64,000 bases of DNA from Pontibacter flavimaris (GTDB lineage: Bacteria; Bacteroidota; Bacteroidia; Cytophagales; Hymenobacteraceae): positions 496,001 through 560,000 of the forward strand of contig NZ_LVWA01000003.1 of assembly GCF_001907195.1 (NCBI RefSeq), written 5' to 3'. Below, in pieces: positions 17,171-25,306 of the stretch (position 1 is its first letter; each line of letters opens with the position of its first letter). Made by a program: the position numbers and the translations under genes. A model generated the notes under the pieces. It did not search any database. It saw only the letters and a list, made by a program, of their open reading frames with translations, and had not been told where the DNA came from.

Positions 17171-17201
17171 CCTGCTTTTATAGGCACTTTATACTTTATA
17201 C

Positions 17202-18518
17202 TTACAGGGCGGCGTTATACTTCAGGATGGCGCCGTTGCTTTTCTTGCTGCCCTCCGTGGCGATGTATACTTCCCCGTTCGGTCCAAAGGCCAGCCCTTC
17301 CGGCTGCCGCATCAGGTTCTCGTCCAGCGTTTCCAGCTTGCCGATCTTTCCATCCTTCTCCAGCACCATGATGCGCTGGTTCACGGCGTCCAGCACGTAA
17401 TACGCGCCGGTCTGTGGGTGTATCTCCAGCGAAGAGGGCTGCAGCACATCATATCCATCCTTTGCCTTTTTCTTATCCCCGGCCGGTGCCTGCAGCGGCT
17501 CCTGCGCCAGCGGAATCGAGATCACAGGCTCGGGGTTCATCTTCCCGGTACGCAGGTCCAGCGCATAGATGCCCTTGTTATTGCCCAGTTTCCTGTCGTG
17601 GCCCTTACAGGCGATCAGCAGGCGGTTGTTGCTCTTATCTAGCGCCAGGCCCTCGGTGTTCTGGCTGCCCGCCAGCATGGACTTATGCTCCTTCACGTTT
17701 GGTTTCGCGCTCATAAAATCATTCACCTCGAAGACCGTGCCGTCGCTGCGCAGGATGTAGGCCGTCTTTCCATCTACCGCGATCCCCTCATAGTCGCCCG
17801 ACTCGCCAAACGGATATTGCTCTTCCAACTTTTTAGAAGTCAGGTTATAGATGAAGATAGTCCCTTTCTCATCCTGGATACAGGCCATGCGCCCGTCGGG
17901 CAGCAGCGCAATGCCGGAGACCTCGCGCAGTTCGGAAGGCAGTTCCCAGGAAGCCACCGGCTTGGAGAACGCGTTTGCAGAGGAGGCCGCCAAGCCCAGC
18001 GAGCCCACAAGCGATGCCTCCTGCAACTGCGGCGAATTTATACTTGCGCCGCTCCCTGTCTGCCCCAGCAGTTGCCCGCTCTGGTCAAAGGAAAGCTCCA
18101 CCTCCGCATCACGGTACTCCAGATCCACTTCGTAGCTTATGTTCTCGCCTACCTTCAGCAAGCTCGTCTCGTCGAGGGTGTACTTGTCGAAATGCTGCTG
18201 CACATACGCCAGCACCTGCGGCGGCAGGCTGTTGGCTGCTATCTCCTCTTCTACCTGCAGCAGTTTGCCTTCGGGGCTGAACAGCACGGAGCGCTCCCTT
18301 CCGCCCAGTTCAAACTCCGCTTCAAAGCCTTCCGCCTCCTCGTCCCAATCCAGGTTTTTCACATCAGGGTAGAGCGACGTAAATTGTGTCTTAACTGCTT
18401 CCGGCACCTCCACCTTGTCCCATAGTTCGCTTATCTCTCCTTGTATATCGCTACACGATGTAGCGCCCAGCAGCAGCATCCCGCCAAGCAACACACCGCT
18501 TATTCTTCTCTTCTTCAT
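17202..18518 (-). CDS. PepSY-like plus SdiA-regulated beta-propeller lipoprotein
   Basis: 438 residues. Lipobox LLGATSC gives a lipidated Cys22. Residues about 35-155 form two PepSY-like (DUF2874) units: VKTQFTSLYPDVKNLDWDEE with AEFELGGRERSVLFSPEGKL, and QVLAYVQQHFDKYTLDE with YEVDLEYRDAEVELSFDQSG. About 190-438 form an SdiA-regulated propeller: ASWELPSELREVSGIALLPDGR, SGDYEGIAVDGKTAYIL, SQNTEGLALDKSNNRLLIA, QPSSLEIHPQTGAYYVLD. Known: PepSY-like proteins are often encoded beside two-component systems and held to bind ligands or peptidases. It lies 83 bases after the kinase gene, same strand, so probably the operon's output or sensor partner. The fusion of these two domains is unusual to me. 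Confidence 0.85.
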   Translation of the reverse strand: MKKRRISGVLLGGMLLLGATSCSDIQGEISELWDKVEVPEAVKTQFTSLYPDVKNLDWDEEAEGFEAEFELGGRERSVLFSPEGKLLQVEEEIAANSLPPQVLAYVQQHFDKYTLDETSLLKVGENISYEVDLEYRDAEVELSFDQSGQLLGQTGSGASINSPQLQEASLVGSLGLAASSANAFSKPVASWELPSELREVSGIALLPDGRMACIQDEKGTIFIYNLTSKKLEEQYPFGESGDYEGIAVDGKTAYILRSDGTVFEVNDFMSAKPNVKEHKSMLAGSQNTEGLALDKSNNRLLIACKGHDRKLGNNKGIYALDLRTGKMNPEPVISIPLAQEPLQAPAGDKKKAKDGYDVLQPSSLEIHPQTGAYYVLDAVNQRIMVLEKDGKIGKLETLDENLMRQPEGLAFGPNGEVYIATEGSKKSNGAILKYNAAL

Positions 18519-18601
18519 ATATCTAATATTTTAATGTAAGCCTATACACAAGTATACTGGCTGATTTTGAAGAGAATCTGAAGAACCTGCTGGATAAGGT
18601 G

Positions 18602-19867
18602 CTATTTTGTAAAATAAATGCAGAGGCTGTGCTCGCCGTTGGTGTAGTTATACTTGGGGATCAGCCCGTAGATGTCGCAGATTTTCTTCACCAGCGCCAG
18701 CCCTATCCCCAGCGAGCCCACGGCGTCGTGGCCGGTCTGGAAGCGGCCGAAGAGCTTCTCGGGCTGGTCCTGCGGCGCGTCGCCGGTGTTGCGGATGCAG
18801 AGTTTCTGGCTGTTGAGCAGCACTTTTATACTTCCGCCGGGCTTATTATGCTTGATGGCGTTGTTGAGCAGGTTCTGCAGCAGCACATCGGCCAGGCCGC
18901 TGTTCATGTGCAGGTACGCTTCGTCCAGCTCCTCCTGCCGCACTTCCAGTTCCCGCATGGCAATAATCTCCTGCAGGTGCGCCAGTTGCTCCTGCAGCAG
19001 CCGGTGCAGTGGCACCCGCTCCTCCACGCTGAACTCGCGGTTCTCGATGCGGGTGAGCAGGATGAGGGACTTGTTGAGGCGGGCCAGCCGGTTAAGGGCG
19101 CTGTACATATCCGACAGCAGCAGGGCCTGCTCCTCGGTGATGTTCTCGGACTGCATGAACAGCTCCAGCTTGCTGCTTGCAATGGCCAGCGGCGTCTGTA
19201 TCTCATGCGAGACGTTCTCGGTGAACTCCTTCAGGTTCAGGTAATCGTTGTGGATCTTGCCGGTCATACTTTGCAGCACCTGGTTCAGCTCCTCAAACTC
19301 GCGGGTGTTGCTCTGCCTCAGCGCCAGGGGCTGGTGCTGGCTCAGGGTATAGCTTTTGAGCTTGGCCAGGGTGCCGTAAAAGTGGCGCCAGGTATACTTG
19401 TTGATGTAGTAGTTCACGAACACCAGGCCCACGAGCAGCAGCAGGAAGATCCACACCATGGCCAGCACCGTGCTTTCCGTCAGGTCCTCAAAATCCATCA
19501 CCGATTTGAAGATGGTATACTCGTAGGGCTCCCCCTGCCGGTAGGCCGTGAAGGTAAGTTGCCGGAACGGGATGAACTCCTCGTCGTAGGAGCTGAAGAT
19601 GAGCGTGTCCTTGAGCTGCTCCATCACCAGTTTTTCCGGGTTGGCCTTCCTCACGTGGATGGCCTCTGAGATACCGGAGGTTACATTGGGCAGACGGTCG
19701 TACTGACGGATATAGGCGATGATGTTCTCCTTGTCGGTAAACAACTGGTCGTCCACTTCGTCGTAGATCTCCTCGCGCAGCGTAAGGTAAAACACCGTGC
19801 CGCCCACCGCAAACACCACCAGCGACACCAGCAGGTAGTATAAACTGGTCTTGGTGAGAACTCTCAT
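18602..19867 (-). CDS. Membrane sensor histidine kinase
   Basis: 421 residues. Membrane helix 10-30, an extracytoplasmic domain about 31-133, second helix 134-155, a dimerisation/phosphoacceptor helix with His221 in FTENVSHEIQTPLA, then a HATPase domain with NLLNNAIKHN (N box) and GSLGIGLALVKKIC (G2). The G1 box is degenerate (CIRNTGDAP), normal for this subgroup. Start overlaps the stop of the regulator gene by four bases (ATGA), so the two are translationally coupled. Known: phosphorylates the OmpR-type partner. The signal is unknown; the PepSY lipoprotein downstream may be linked to it. Confidence 0.93.
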   Translation of the reverse strand: MRVLTKTSLYYLLVSLVVFAVGGTVFYLTLREEIYDEVDDQLFTDKENIIAYIRQYDRLPNVTSGISEAIHVRKANPEKLVMEQLKDTLIFSSYDEEFIPFRQLTFTAYRQGEPYEYTIFKSVMDFEDLTESTVLAMVWIFLLLLVGLVFVNYYINKYTWRHFYGTLAKLKSYTLSQHQPLALRQSNTREFEELNQVLQSMTGKIHNDYLNLKEFTENVSHEIQTPLAIASSKLELFMQSENITEEQALLLSDMYSALNRLARLNKSLILLTRIENREFSVEERVPLHRLLQEQLAHLQEIIAMRELEVRQEELDEAYLHMNSGLADVLLQNLLNNAIKHNKPGGSIKVLLNSQKLCIRNTGDAPQDQPEKLFGRFQTGHDAVGSLGIGLALVKKICDIYGLIPKYNYTNGEHSLCIYFTK

Positions 19868-20541
19868 GGGCTCATAAACTTATACCCCAGCCCGTACACG
19901 GTGTTGATGTAATCCTGTCCTCCGGCTTCTATGATCTTGCGGCGCAGGTTCTTAATGTGCGTGTACACAAAGTCGAGCGAGTCCAGCATCTCGATATGAT
20001 CGCCCCACAGGTACTCGGCTATGGACTCCTTGGTAAGCACGCGGTTGCGGTTGGAGACAAAGTATAACAGCAGTTCATACTCCTTGCGGGTGAGGGTAAG
20101 CGGCTTGCCCGCCACCGAGGCCTCTGCCGCCTCCGGCTGCACCTCCACCTCGCCCACGCGCAGCACCTTCTGCCCGTTAAAGTTACGCCGCCGCAGCACC
20201 GATTTCAGGCGCGCATTTAACTCCGAGAGGTGAAAAGGCTTGGTCAGGTAATCATCGGCGCCCACCTCCAGGCCCGTAATCTTGTCGTCGAGGGCATTTT
20301 TAGCGGAGATAATGATGATGCCCGTATCCGTGTGGTTTTCTTTGAGCGAGCGCACGATGTTCAGGCCGTTGCCATCCGGCAGCGTGAGGTCTACCACTAC
20401 GCAGGCGTAAGTATGCGAGGCGGTTTTGAGCAGCGCGCTGCGGTAATCGGTGGCCTCATCGCAGGTATACCCCTCCTGCTTCAGGTACGCCACGATCGAG
20501 TCCTTCAGGGCCGCCTCATCTTCTATTACAAGTATCTTCAT
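19864..20541 (-). CDS. OmpR/PhoB family response regulator
   Basis: 225 residues. Receiver domain 1-115 with acidic pocket VIEDEAA, phosphorylation site Asp51 in VVVDLTLPDGNG, and the conserved Lys in DDYLTKPFH. Winged-helix DNA-binding domain 128-225 with LTRKEYELLLYFVSNRNRVLTK and the closing VYGLGYKFM. First gene of a three-gene operon with the kinase and the PepSY/propeller lipoprotein. Target promoters cannot be identified from the window. Confidence 0.94.
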   Translation of the reverse strand: MKILVIEDEAALKDSIVAYLKQEGYTCDEATDYRSALLKTASHTYACVVVDLTLPDGNGLNIVRSLKENHTDTGIIIISAKNALDDKITGLEVGADDYLTKPFHLSELNARLKSVLRRRNFNGQKVLRVGEVEVQPEAAEASVAGKPLTLTRKEYELLLYFVSNRNRVLTKESIAEYLWGDHIEMLDSLDFVYTHIKNLRRKIIEAGGQDYINTVYGLGYKFMSP

Positions 20542-20603
20542 AGGTTCTTCAGAAACGGTAAATTAAGGAAGAAGTCTGAAGGAATTCTGAACTGGAAGTA
20601 TAA

Positions 20604-20639
20604 AAAGAAAGCCTGCCACATGTAGGACAGGCTTTCTTT
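20604..20639. terminator. Terminator at the end of the arsenic operon
   Basis: AAAGAAAGCCTG (20604-20615) pairs with CAGGCTTTCTTT (20628-20639), 12 bp perfect, with an AAGTATAAA copy overlapping its left edge. Lies between the stop of the ACR3 gene (20657) and the promoter region of the response regulator. Confidence 0.8.
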
Positions 20640-20656
20640 GCGTCATGTTGATAGAA

Positions 20657-21745
20657 TCAGGCCGTAACTTGCTCCTTCAGCTCCCGGGAAGTATAGAAGC
20701 GCTTCCGCAACCACTGCGCCACGTTCACTAAAAGTATAAGCGCGGGCACCTCCACCAGCGGCCCCACCACCCCCACAAAGGCCTGGCCCGAGTTGATGCC
20801 GAACACGCCGATGGCCACGGCTATGGCCAGCTCAAAATTATTTCCCGCCGCCGTAAACGAGATGGCTGCGTTCTGCGCGTAGTCCACCCCCACCGCCTTG
20901 CCGGCAAAAAAGCTCACCAAAAACATCACCGCAAAGTAAATTACCAGCGGCACGGCCAGCAGCAGCACATCGAAAGGAATGCTTACAATGGTGTTCCCTT
21001 TCAGGCTGAACATCACCACGATGGTAAAAAGCAAGGCAACAAGCGTAATGGGGCTGATGGCCGGAATGAACTTCTGCTGGTACCACGCCTCGCCCTTTAG
21101 GCGTTTGAGCACCAGCCTGGAGAGCAGGCCGGCTGCAAACGGAATGCCCAGGTAAATGGCCACACTCTCGGCCACCTCGCCCATCCTTATACTTATTAGC
21201 TCGCCTTTGATGCCAAAGTATGGCGGCAGCACCGTGATGAAAAGGTAGGCAAACAGGCTGTAGAACAGCACCTGGAAGATACTGTTAAAGGCCACCAGCC
21301 CGGCAGCGTACTCTCGGTCGCCCTCGGCCAGTTCGTTCCACACGATCACCATGGCGATGCAGCGGGCCAGGCCGATCATGATCAGGCCCACCATGTACTC
21401 GGGGTAATCGCGGAGGAAAAGAATGGCCAGCAGGAACATAAGCACCGGCCCCACCAGCCAGTTCAGCACCAGCGACACCGACAGCACCCTGAAGTTGCGG
21501 AACACCTTGCCCAGCTGCTCATAGCGCACTTTGGCCAGGGGCGGGTACATCATCATGATCAGGCCCAGCGCGATGGGCACGTTCGTGGTGCCGCTTTGGA
21601 AGGAGTTGATGAAGCGCTCCATGCCCGGCACCAGGTAGCCCAGTGCCACGCCCAGCCCCATCGCCAGGAAGATCCAGAGGGTAAGGTAGCGGTCTAGGAA
21701 AGAAAGGCGCTGGCGTTTATACGTTGGGTTGCAGGAAGTCGTCAT
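20657..21745 (-). CDS. ACR3-type arsenite efflux transporter
   Basis: 362 residues, ten predicted membrane helices. Seen: [13 protein letters not shown] with the Cys at residue 129, the position shown to be essential in characterised Acr3 proteins, and [21 protein letters not shown], the second signature. Known: Acr3 exports As(III) from the cytoplasm using the proton motive force. Last gene of the operon arsR-arsI-phosphoesterase-acr3, 54 bases after the phosphoesterase gene. No arsenate reductase gene is in the cluster, so arsenate would need a reductase encoded elsewhere. Confidence 0.93.
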   Translation of the reverse strand: MTTSCNPTYKRQRLSFLDRYLTLWIFLAMGLGVALGYLVPGMERFINSFQSGTTNVPIALGLIMMMYPPLAKVRYEQLGKVFRNFRVLSVSLVLNWLVGPVLMFLLAILFLRDYPEYMVGLIMIGLARCIAMVIVWNELAEGDREYAAGLVAFNSIFQVLFYSLFAYLFITVLPPYFGIKGELISIRMGEVAESVAIYLGIPFAAGLLSRLVLKRLKGEAWYQQKFIPAISPITLVALLFTIVVMFSLKGNTIVSIPFDVLLLAVPLVIYFAVMFLVSFFAGKAVGVDYAQNAAISFTAAGNNFELAIAVAIGVFGINSGQAFVGVVGPLVEVPALILLVNVAQWLRKRFYTSRELKEQVTA

Positions 21746-21799
21746 TCTATCTATTGTTGTACTTTAAGTAAGGAAGCATAAACAGCTATATTTTATACT

Positions 21800-22564
21800 T
21801 TAATAAGCCTTGCGCAGCATATCGGCAAACGCGTTTGGCAGCGGGCTCTCCTCCACGGCACGAGCAGCCCGCTCCACGTCGTAGGGCACGCGCACGAAGG
21901 TCACTGTTATACTTTCGGGCGCAGCGGCAGTGCTGTGCTCGTCCAGCTCCAGCAGCACGTAGCAGGCGCGCGGGTCGCCATCCTTCGGCTTGCCCACCGA
22001 GCCCAGGTTTATGGCGTGTCTATACTTGCCATCCGTTTCCAGTTGCCGGTGATAGGGCTTGTGCGTGTGGCCAAACAGCATAACGTCTGCCTCCGCCTCT
22101 TCCAGCATGCGTACCATACTATTCTCCGGCCGGTCCTCAAAGAGGTACTCGTTAATCTTGCGCGGACTGCCGTGCACCATCAGGATCCGCAGCTTCTCTC
22201 CCTCCTTTGGCTGCAACTCCACCCGGAAATGACGGGGCAACTCCCGCAAATATTTCCGGTTCTCGTGGCTGATGATCTGGTTCGTGTAGTCGATGGACTG
22301 GTTGCCGCGGGCTTTATCTTCCTCAGTTTTGTAGGCGCAGCCGCAGTCGCCGCTGTGCAGGCCCACGCCCTCGTCGTAATTCCCGGCAATGGTGGGGATG
22401 CGGTGCTTGCGGATAAGCTCCACTACCTCGTTGGCCCAAACGTTATACCCTACCAGGTCGCCGAGGCAGTAGACCATGTCCGGTTGTTTCTCTTGCAGGT
22501 CCTGCAGCACGGCCTCCAGGGCGGGCAGGTTAGCGTGGATATCGCTGAAGAAGGCGATCTTCAT
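21800..22564 (-). CDS. Metallophosphoesterase of the arsenic operon
   Basis: 254 residues. Calcineurin-like motifs in order: FFSDIHANLPAL (D.H), VYCLGDLVGY (GD), IAGNYDEG (GN in GNHD position), MVHGSPR (H) and MLFGHTHKPY (GHTH). Known: the YfcE/Icc-like group hydrolyses phosphodiesters or nucleotides with two metal ions. Why it sits in an arsenic operon is not clear; a role in degrading arsenylated or damaged nucleotides is possible but unproven. It lies between arsI and acr3 with gaps of 88 and 54 bases. Confidence 0.88.
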   Translation of the reverse strand: MKIAFFSDIHANLPALEAVLQDLQEKQPDMVYCLGDLVGYNVWANEVVELIRKHRIPTIAGNYDEGVGLHSGDCGCAYKTEEDKARGNQSIDYTNQIISHENRKYLRELPRHFRVELQPKEGEKLRILMVHGSPRKINEYLFEDRPENSMVRMLEEAEADVMLFGHTHKPYHRQLETDGKYRHAINLGSVGKPKDGDPRACYVLLELDEHSTAAAPESITVTFVRVPYDVERAARAVEESPLPNAFADMLRKAY

Positions 22565-22652
22565 ACTTCAGTGTAGGTTTAACCAGCGTTACACAAGTGC
22601 CAACAAGTATGCGTTTTATACTTGCTGGCGCATTATCACTTATACTTTATAC

Positions 22653-23186
22653 TTAGCAGCAGCCACCGCCGGGGGTGCAGGCCCCTCCTTCAAAATCAGA
22701 CACAAAGCTGATGTCGGTCAGCTGCACCATTGGCTTCTCTTCTTTGGCCGGCGGCATGCAGCAGGCGCTGGCGTCGGCACTCTCGTAATGCGGGTCGTTG
22801 AACTCGGCATCCTCATGGAAATAATACACCTCCCACTGCACGCCATCCGGATCCTCCACCCAAAACTTATCCTGCACGGCATAGCAGCAGGCCGTGCCGA
22901 TCTCCTCTTTTGATACCTGGCCCAGGGCCTTAGCCACCTCCAGGCGCTGCTCCAGTTCCACCTGCGTCTCCACCTGGAAACCCAGGTGGCCAAAGTGCTG
23001 CTGCACCCGCTCCGGGTTTTCCACAAACGAGATGATCAGCGACGGGGTATCGAGCACATACTTGGCGTAGTTCGGCTTTACCTTGGCCGGCTCCTGGCCA
23101 AAGAAGGAAGTATAGAATGCAGTGGTTTTGCGGATATCGCTCACGTAAAGGCTCACGTGCATGCGCGGAAATACAGTATGGCTCAT
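22653..23186 (-). CDS. arsI: ArsI/CadI family metalloenzyme (C-As lyase-type)
   Basis: 177 residues. A vicinal-oxygen-chelate (glyoxalase-type) fold: start MHVSLYVSDIRKTTAFYTSFFG, HFGHLGFQVET, and WVEDPDGVQWEVYYF. The arsenic-binding pair is Cys100-Cys101 in TACCYAVQDKFW; the tail carries a further Cys cluster (CTPGGGCC). Metal ligands His10, a His near 64-67 and the Glu of QWEVYY fit the family. Known: ArsI uses Fe(II) and oxygen to split the carbon-arsenic bond of trivalent organoarsenicals; CadI relatives respond to cadmium. Context in an arsR-acr3 operon supports the former. Confidence 0.9.
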   Translation of the reverse strand: MSHTVFPRMHVSLYVSDIRKTTAFYTSFFGQEPAKVKPNYAKYVLDTPSLIISFVENPERVQQHFGHLGFQVETQVELEQRLEVAKALGQVSKEEIGTACCYAVQDKFWVEDPDGVQWEVYYFHEDAEFNDPHYESADASACCMPPAKEEKPMVQLTDISFVSDFEGGACTPGGGCC

Positions 23187-23219
23187 CGGTTTATACTTTA
23201 AGGGGTTAAATCTTTTTGT

Positions 23220-23561
23220 TTAACAGCTGCAGCCAGCGTCGCAGCAGGTACTCTTAATGGCAGCGAGCATGGACTCTACTAAATGCCTGGCCCTGTCATA
23301 CTGCTCCTGGTCGATGCAATAGCAGACGGTGAGGCCGTCTATCTCCCCTCTGATCAGACCGGCATTTTTCAGCTCTGTGAGGTGCTGCGACACGGTGGTG
23401 CGGCTCAGCGGCAGGGCGCTGGAGATATCGCCGGAGATGCAGGTCTTGGTCTCGGCCAGGTGCTGCAGGATGGCAATGCGCGCCGGGTGCGACAACACCT
23501 TGGCGATGCGGGCCACCTCCTGCTGCTCCTGGCTGAATTGTGTGGCTTTGGTGTAGGTCAT
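23220..23561 (-). CDS. arsR: ArsR-family metalloregulatory repressor
   Basis: 113 residues from ATG at 23561. A longer frame from 23597 would start upstream of the promoter -7 box and its predicted transcript start, so it is rejected. Winged helix: EVARIAKVLSHPARIAILQHL, then recognition region ISSALPLSRTTVSQHLTELKNAGLI. The classical ELCVCDL metal site is replaced: cysteines are at 41, 80, 82 and a C-terminal cluster STCCDAGCSC (106, 107, 111, 113), so As(III) is probably held by the tail. First gene of the arsenic operon, likely autorepressed through the palindrome at 23576-23592. Confidence 0.92.
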   Translation of the reverse strand: MTYTKATQFSQEQQEVARIAKVLSHPARIAILQHLAETKTCISGDISSALPLSRTTVSQHLTELKNAGLIRGEIDGLTVCYCIDQEQYDRARHLVESMLAAIKSTCCDAGCSC

Positions 23562-23575
23562 GCTTTTAATTTGAT

Positions 23576-23614
23576 GTATGTCGCAAACATACGACATAGC
23601 TAACGGTAAGTCAA
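23576..23614 (-). promoter_or_regulatory. arsR promoter with overlapping operator palindrome
   Basis: Minus strand: TTG at 23614-23612, 20 bases, TATGTTTG at 23591-23584 (perfect -7). Two nested inverted repeats cover the -7 box: GTATGT/ACATAC (23576-23592) and ATGTCG/CGACAT (23578-23597). Binding of ArsR here would block RNA polymerase. Confidence 0.75.
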
Positions 23615-23741
23615 TTATCGCTCTGAAAAAATTATTAAAAGGATCCGTAGAAACTAGCGCTGCAAGTATGGACTAAGAAACAGTGCAATACGTGCAGCTG
23701 CGTAGCACTGGCAGATGATGCAGCAAACGAAGGGATGGGGC

Positions 23742-23776
23742 AAAAAAAAGCCGCAGCTCCTGCCGCGGCCTTTTCT
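23742..23776 (-). terminator. Terminator of the disordered-protein gene
   Basis: AAAAGCCGC and GCGGCCTTTT pair with one bulge around 23746-23775; on the minus strand the stem is followed by a run of T (AAAAAAAA on the plus strand). Confidence 0.65.
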
Positions 23777-23836
23777 CAGATGGAAATTTAATACAATGTA
23801 CAGCTCCTTATACGGAATGGTTACATGAAAGTATGC

Positions 23837-24400
23837 TTATCTGTTGTAGCCTCCAAAATAACCGTAATAGCCGCTGTTGCTGCGGTCGTGGCGGCCATAG
23901 TGGTCATCCCCGAAGTCCCTGAACTCATCCTCGTTGCCATAGGAGGCATCGTGCCGGTAGCCGTGATTGCCCCGGCTGTCAAAGTCGCGGTAACGATCCC
24001 CCTCCTCCGGGTTGTCGTAGTTCGGGTTATAGCCGGTGTTGTAGCTGTAGTGCCGCACTTGCCTGTTGTAAGGTCCCTCAGCGTACGGGAAACGCTCCAC
24101 GGTGTCCAGATCGTTCTCGGCGCCGTGCGGCAAGCCGTAATCCTGTGGCCTGGGCTGGTCGGTGTAGTTCGAGATGTCGTACATCTCGTTATAGAAATCC
24201 TCCTGGTTACAGGCGTCTCCTCCCCTGCGGCCATACTCCTGGCTATGCTGGATGCGGTAATGCTGGCCCGGTTCGTTCCGTGTATCGCCTAATTGAGCCC
24301 GCTCCTGGCCACGGAAGCGCCAGTGGCGGTCGTTGTCATATCCTTCCTGCCGGTAAGCCCGGCTGAAGTCGCCGTAATGCCTATCTCTTTCGTCTCTCAT
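23837..24400 (-). CDS. Disordered Tyr/Arg/Asp/Gly-rich protein 1
   Basis: 187 residues from ATG at 24400 (MRDERDRHYGDFSR). The whole chain is hydrophilic and low in Leu, Ile and Val, with evenly spaced Tyr and Arg, and ends SGYYGYFGGYNR. No domain, signal peptide or membrane helix. The plus strand has an open Ala/Val-rich frame over the same DNA, rejected because this composition recurs in the independently oriented gene at 25307-25990. Function unknown; composition is that of stress-related or phase-separating disordered proteins. Its N-terminus resembles that of the next gene (MRDDRRDNQRRQ). Confidence 0.75.
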   Translation of the reverse strand: MRDERDRHYGDFSRAYRQEGYDNDRHWRFRGQERAQLGDTRNEPGQHYRIQHSQEYGRRGGDACNQEDFYNEMYDISNYTDQPRPQDYGLPHGAENDLDTVERFPYAEGPYNRQVRHYSYNTGYNPNYDNPEEGDRYRDFDSRGNHGYRHDASYGNEDEFRDFGDDHYGRHDRSNSGYYGYFGGYNR

Positions 24401-24477
24401 GGTTCTTTAAAGTATGAGTGGCACAGGCTTTACGCTGCGCCGCTTCGGTTATACATAGTTATACTTGGTGTTCGGGT

Positions 24478-25173
24478 TTAGCGACGGTCGCGGTCGCGCA
24501 TATAGCCCTCCCGATCTACCTCCCGCTGGCCTTGGCGGCTATCCCTATCACTGTAGCGGTTACCTTCGCCGTAGTGCTGCTCGCCGGGCGTGTAGTTACG
24601 GCCGCTGAATCCGCCGCTGTAGTCGTTGTCATAGTTGCGGTTGCCCTGTTCGTACCGGCGGTAGGACTCGTAATCGCCGCGCTGGCCGCGCGCCCAGTTG
24701 CCGCTGTGGTCGCCACGGCGCACGTCGTGTCCGAAGCGCTCGTCGGCCATGCCATACCTGTAATCAGACCGGCCCTGGCGTCTCAGCTCATCAAAGTCTC
24801 TGTCGGAGTAATCGGCCTGCGGGTCGTAATGGCGGCCGGAGTTGTAGTCGTCGTCTGGCACGTAGCTCATGCCGTAGGGGTTGTCGCTTCCGCTGCCGCC
24901 GCGCGTATAATCCTGCCCGCTGTAGTGCGCGCCCCCGGATTGGAACCGGCCCTGCGGCGACATCTGCCACTGGTCGGCATTGCTGTTAAAGCTGCGGGTG
25001 TCGCCATACTGGCTGTCAGCGCTAACCCCGTAGCCACGGTTAAAGTGCGAGTCGGTGGTATAGTTGCCCCTGTCGGAGTTCTGGCCCTGGTGGTGCCCAT
25101 GCAGCCACTGCCCCTCCCTGTCTTCCGGGTAATTCTCCTGTCTCCTCTGGTTGTCTCTTCTGTCGTCTCTCAT
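24478..25173 (-). CDS. Disordered Tyr/Arg/Asp/Gly-rich protein 2
   Basis: 231 residues from ATG at 25173 (MRDDRRDNQRRQENYP). Rich in Tyr, Arg, Asp, Gly, Asn and Ser throughout; no predicted fold, helix or export signal. Clear recurring pattern of Tyr every 8-12 residues set among Arg/Asp, for example RGDYESYRRYEQGNRNYDND. Shares N-terminal start and overall make-up with protein 1, 77 bases downstream on the same strand, so the two probably form an operon and arose by duplication. Divergently placed to protein 3. No function known. Confidence 0.78.
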   Translation of the reverse strand: MRDDRRDNQRRQENYPEDREGQWLHGHHQGQNSDRGNYTTDSHFNRGYGVSADSQYGDTRSFNSNADQWQMSPQGRFQSGGAHYSGQDYTRGGSGSDNPYGMSYVPDDDYNSGRHYDPQADYSDRDFDELRRQGRSDYRYGMADERFGHDVRRGDHSGNWARGQRGDYESYRRYEQGNRNYDNDYSGGFSGRNYTPGEQHYGEGNRYSDRDSRQGQREVDREGYMRDRDRR

Positions 25174-25230
25174 AGCTTGATGAATTTGTTAAATGAATGT
25201 TTACGCTACCTGTTCTACGGTGCGGCACCG

Positions 25231-25262
25231 CCCTTGGGTTAAGGTAGCCCTAAACCCAGGGG
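25231..25262. promoter_or_regulatory. Inverted repeat between the divergent disordered-protein genes
   Basis: CCCTTGGGTT (25231-25240) pairs with AACCCAGGGG (25253-25262), nine pairs plus one G-T wobble, in the 133-base gap between divergent genes. It may be an operator shared by both or a leader hairpin of protein 3. No perfect -7 box was seen in the gap. Confidence 0.35.
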
Positions 25263-25306
25263 CCCGGCATCCGTTAAAATGGATACATCAACAAAACTCA
25301 ATACCT

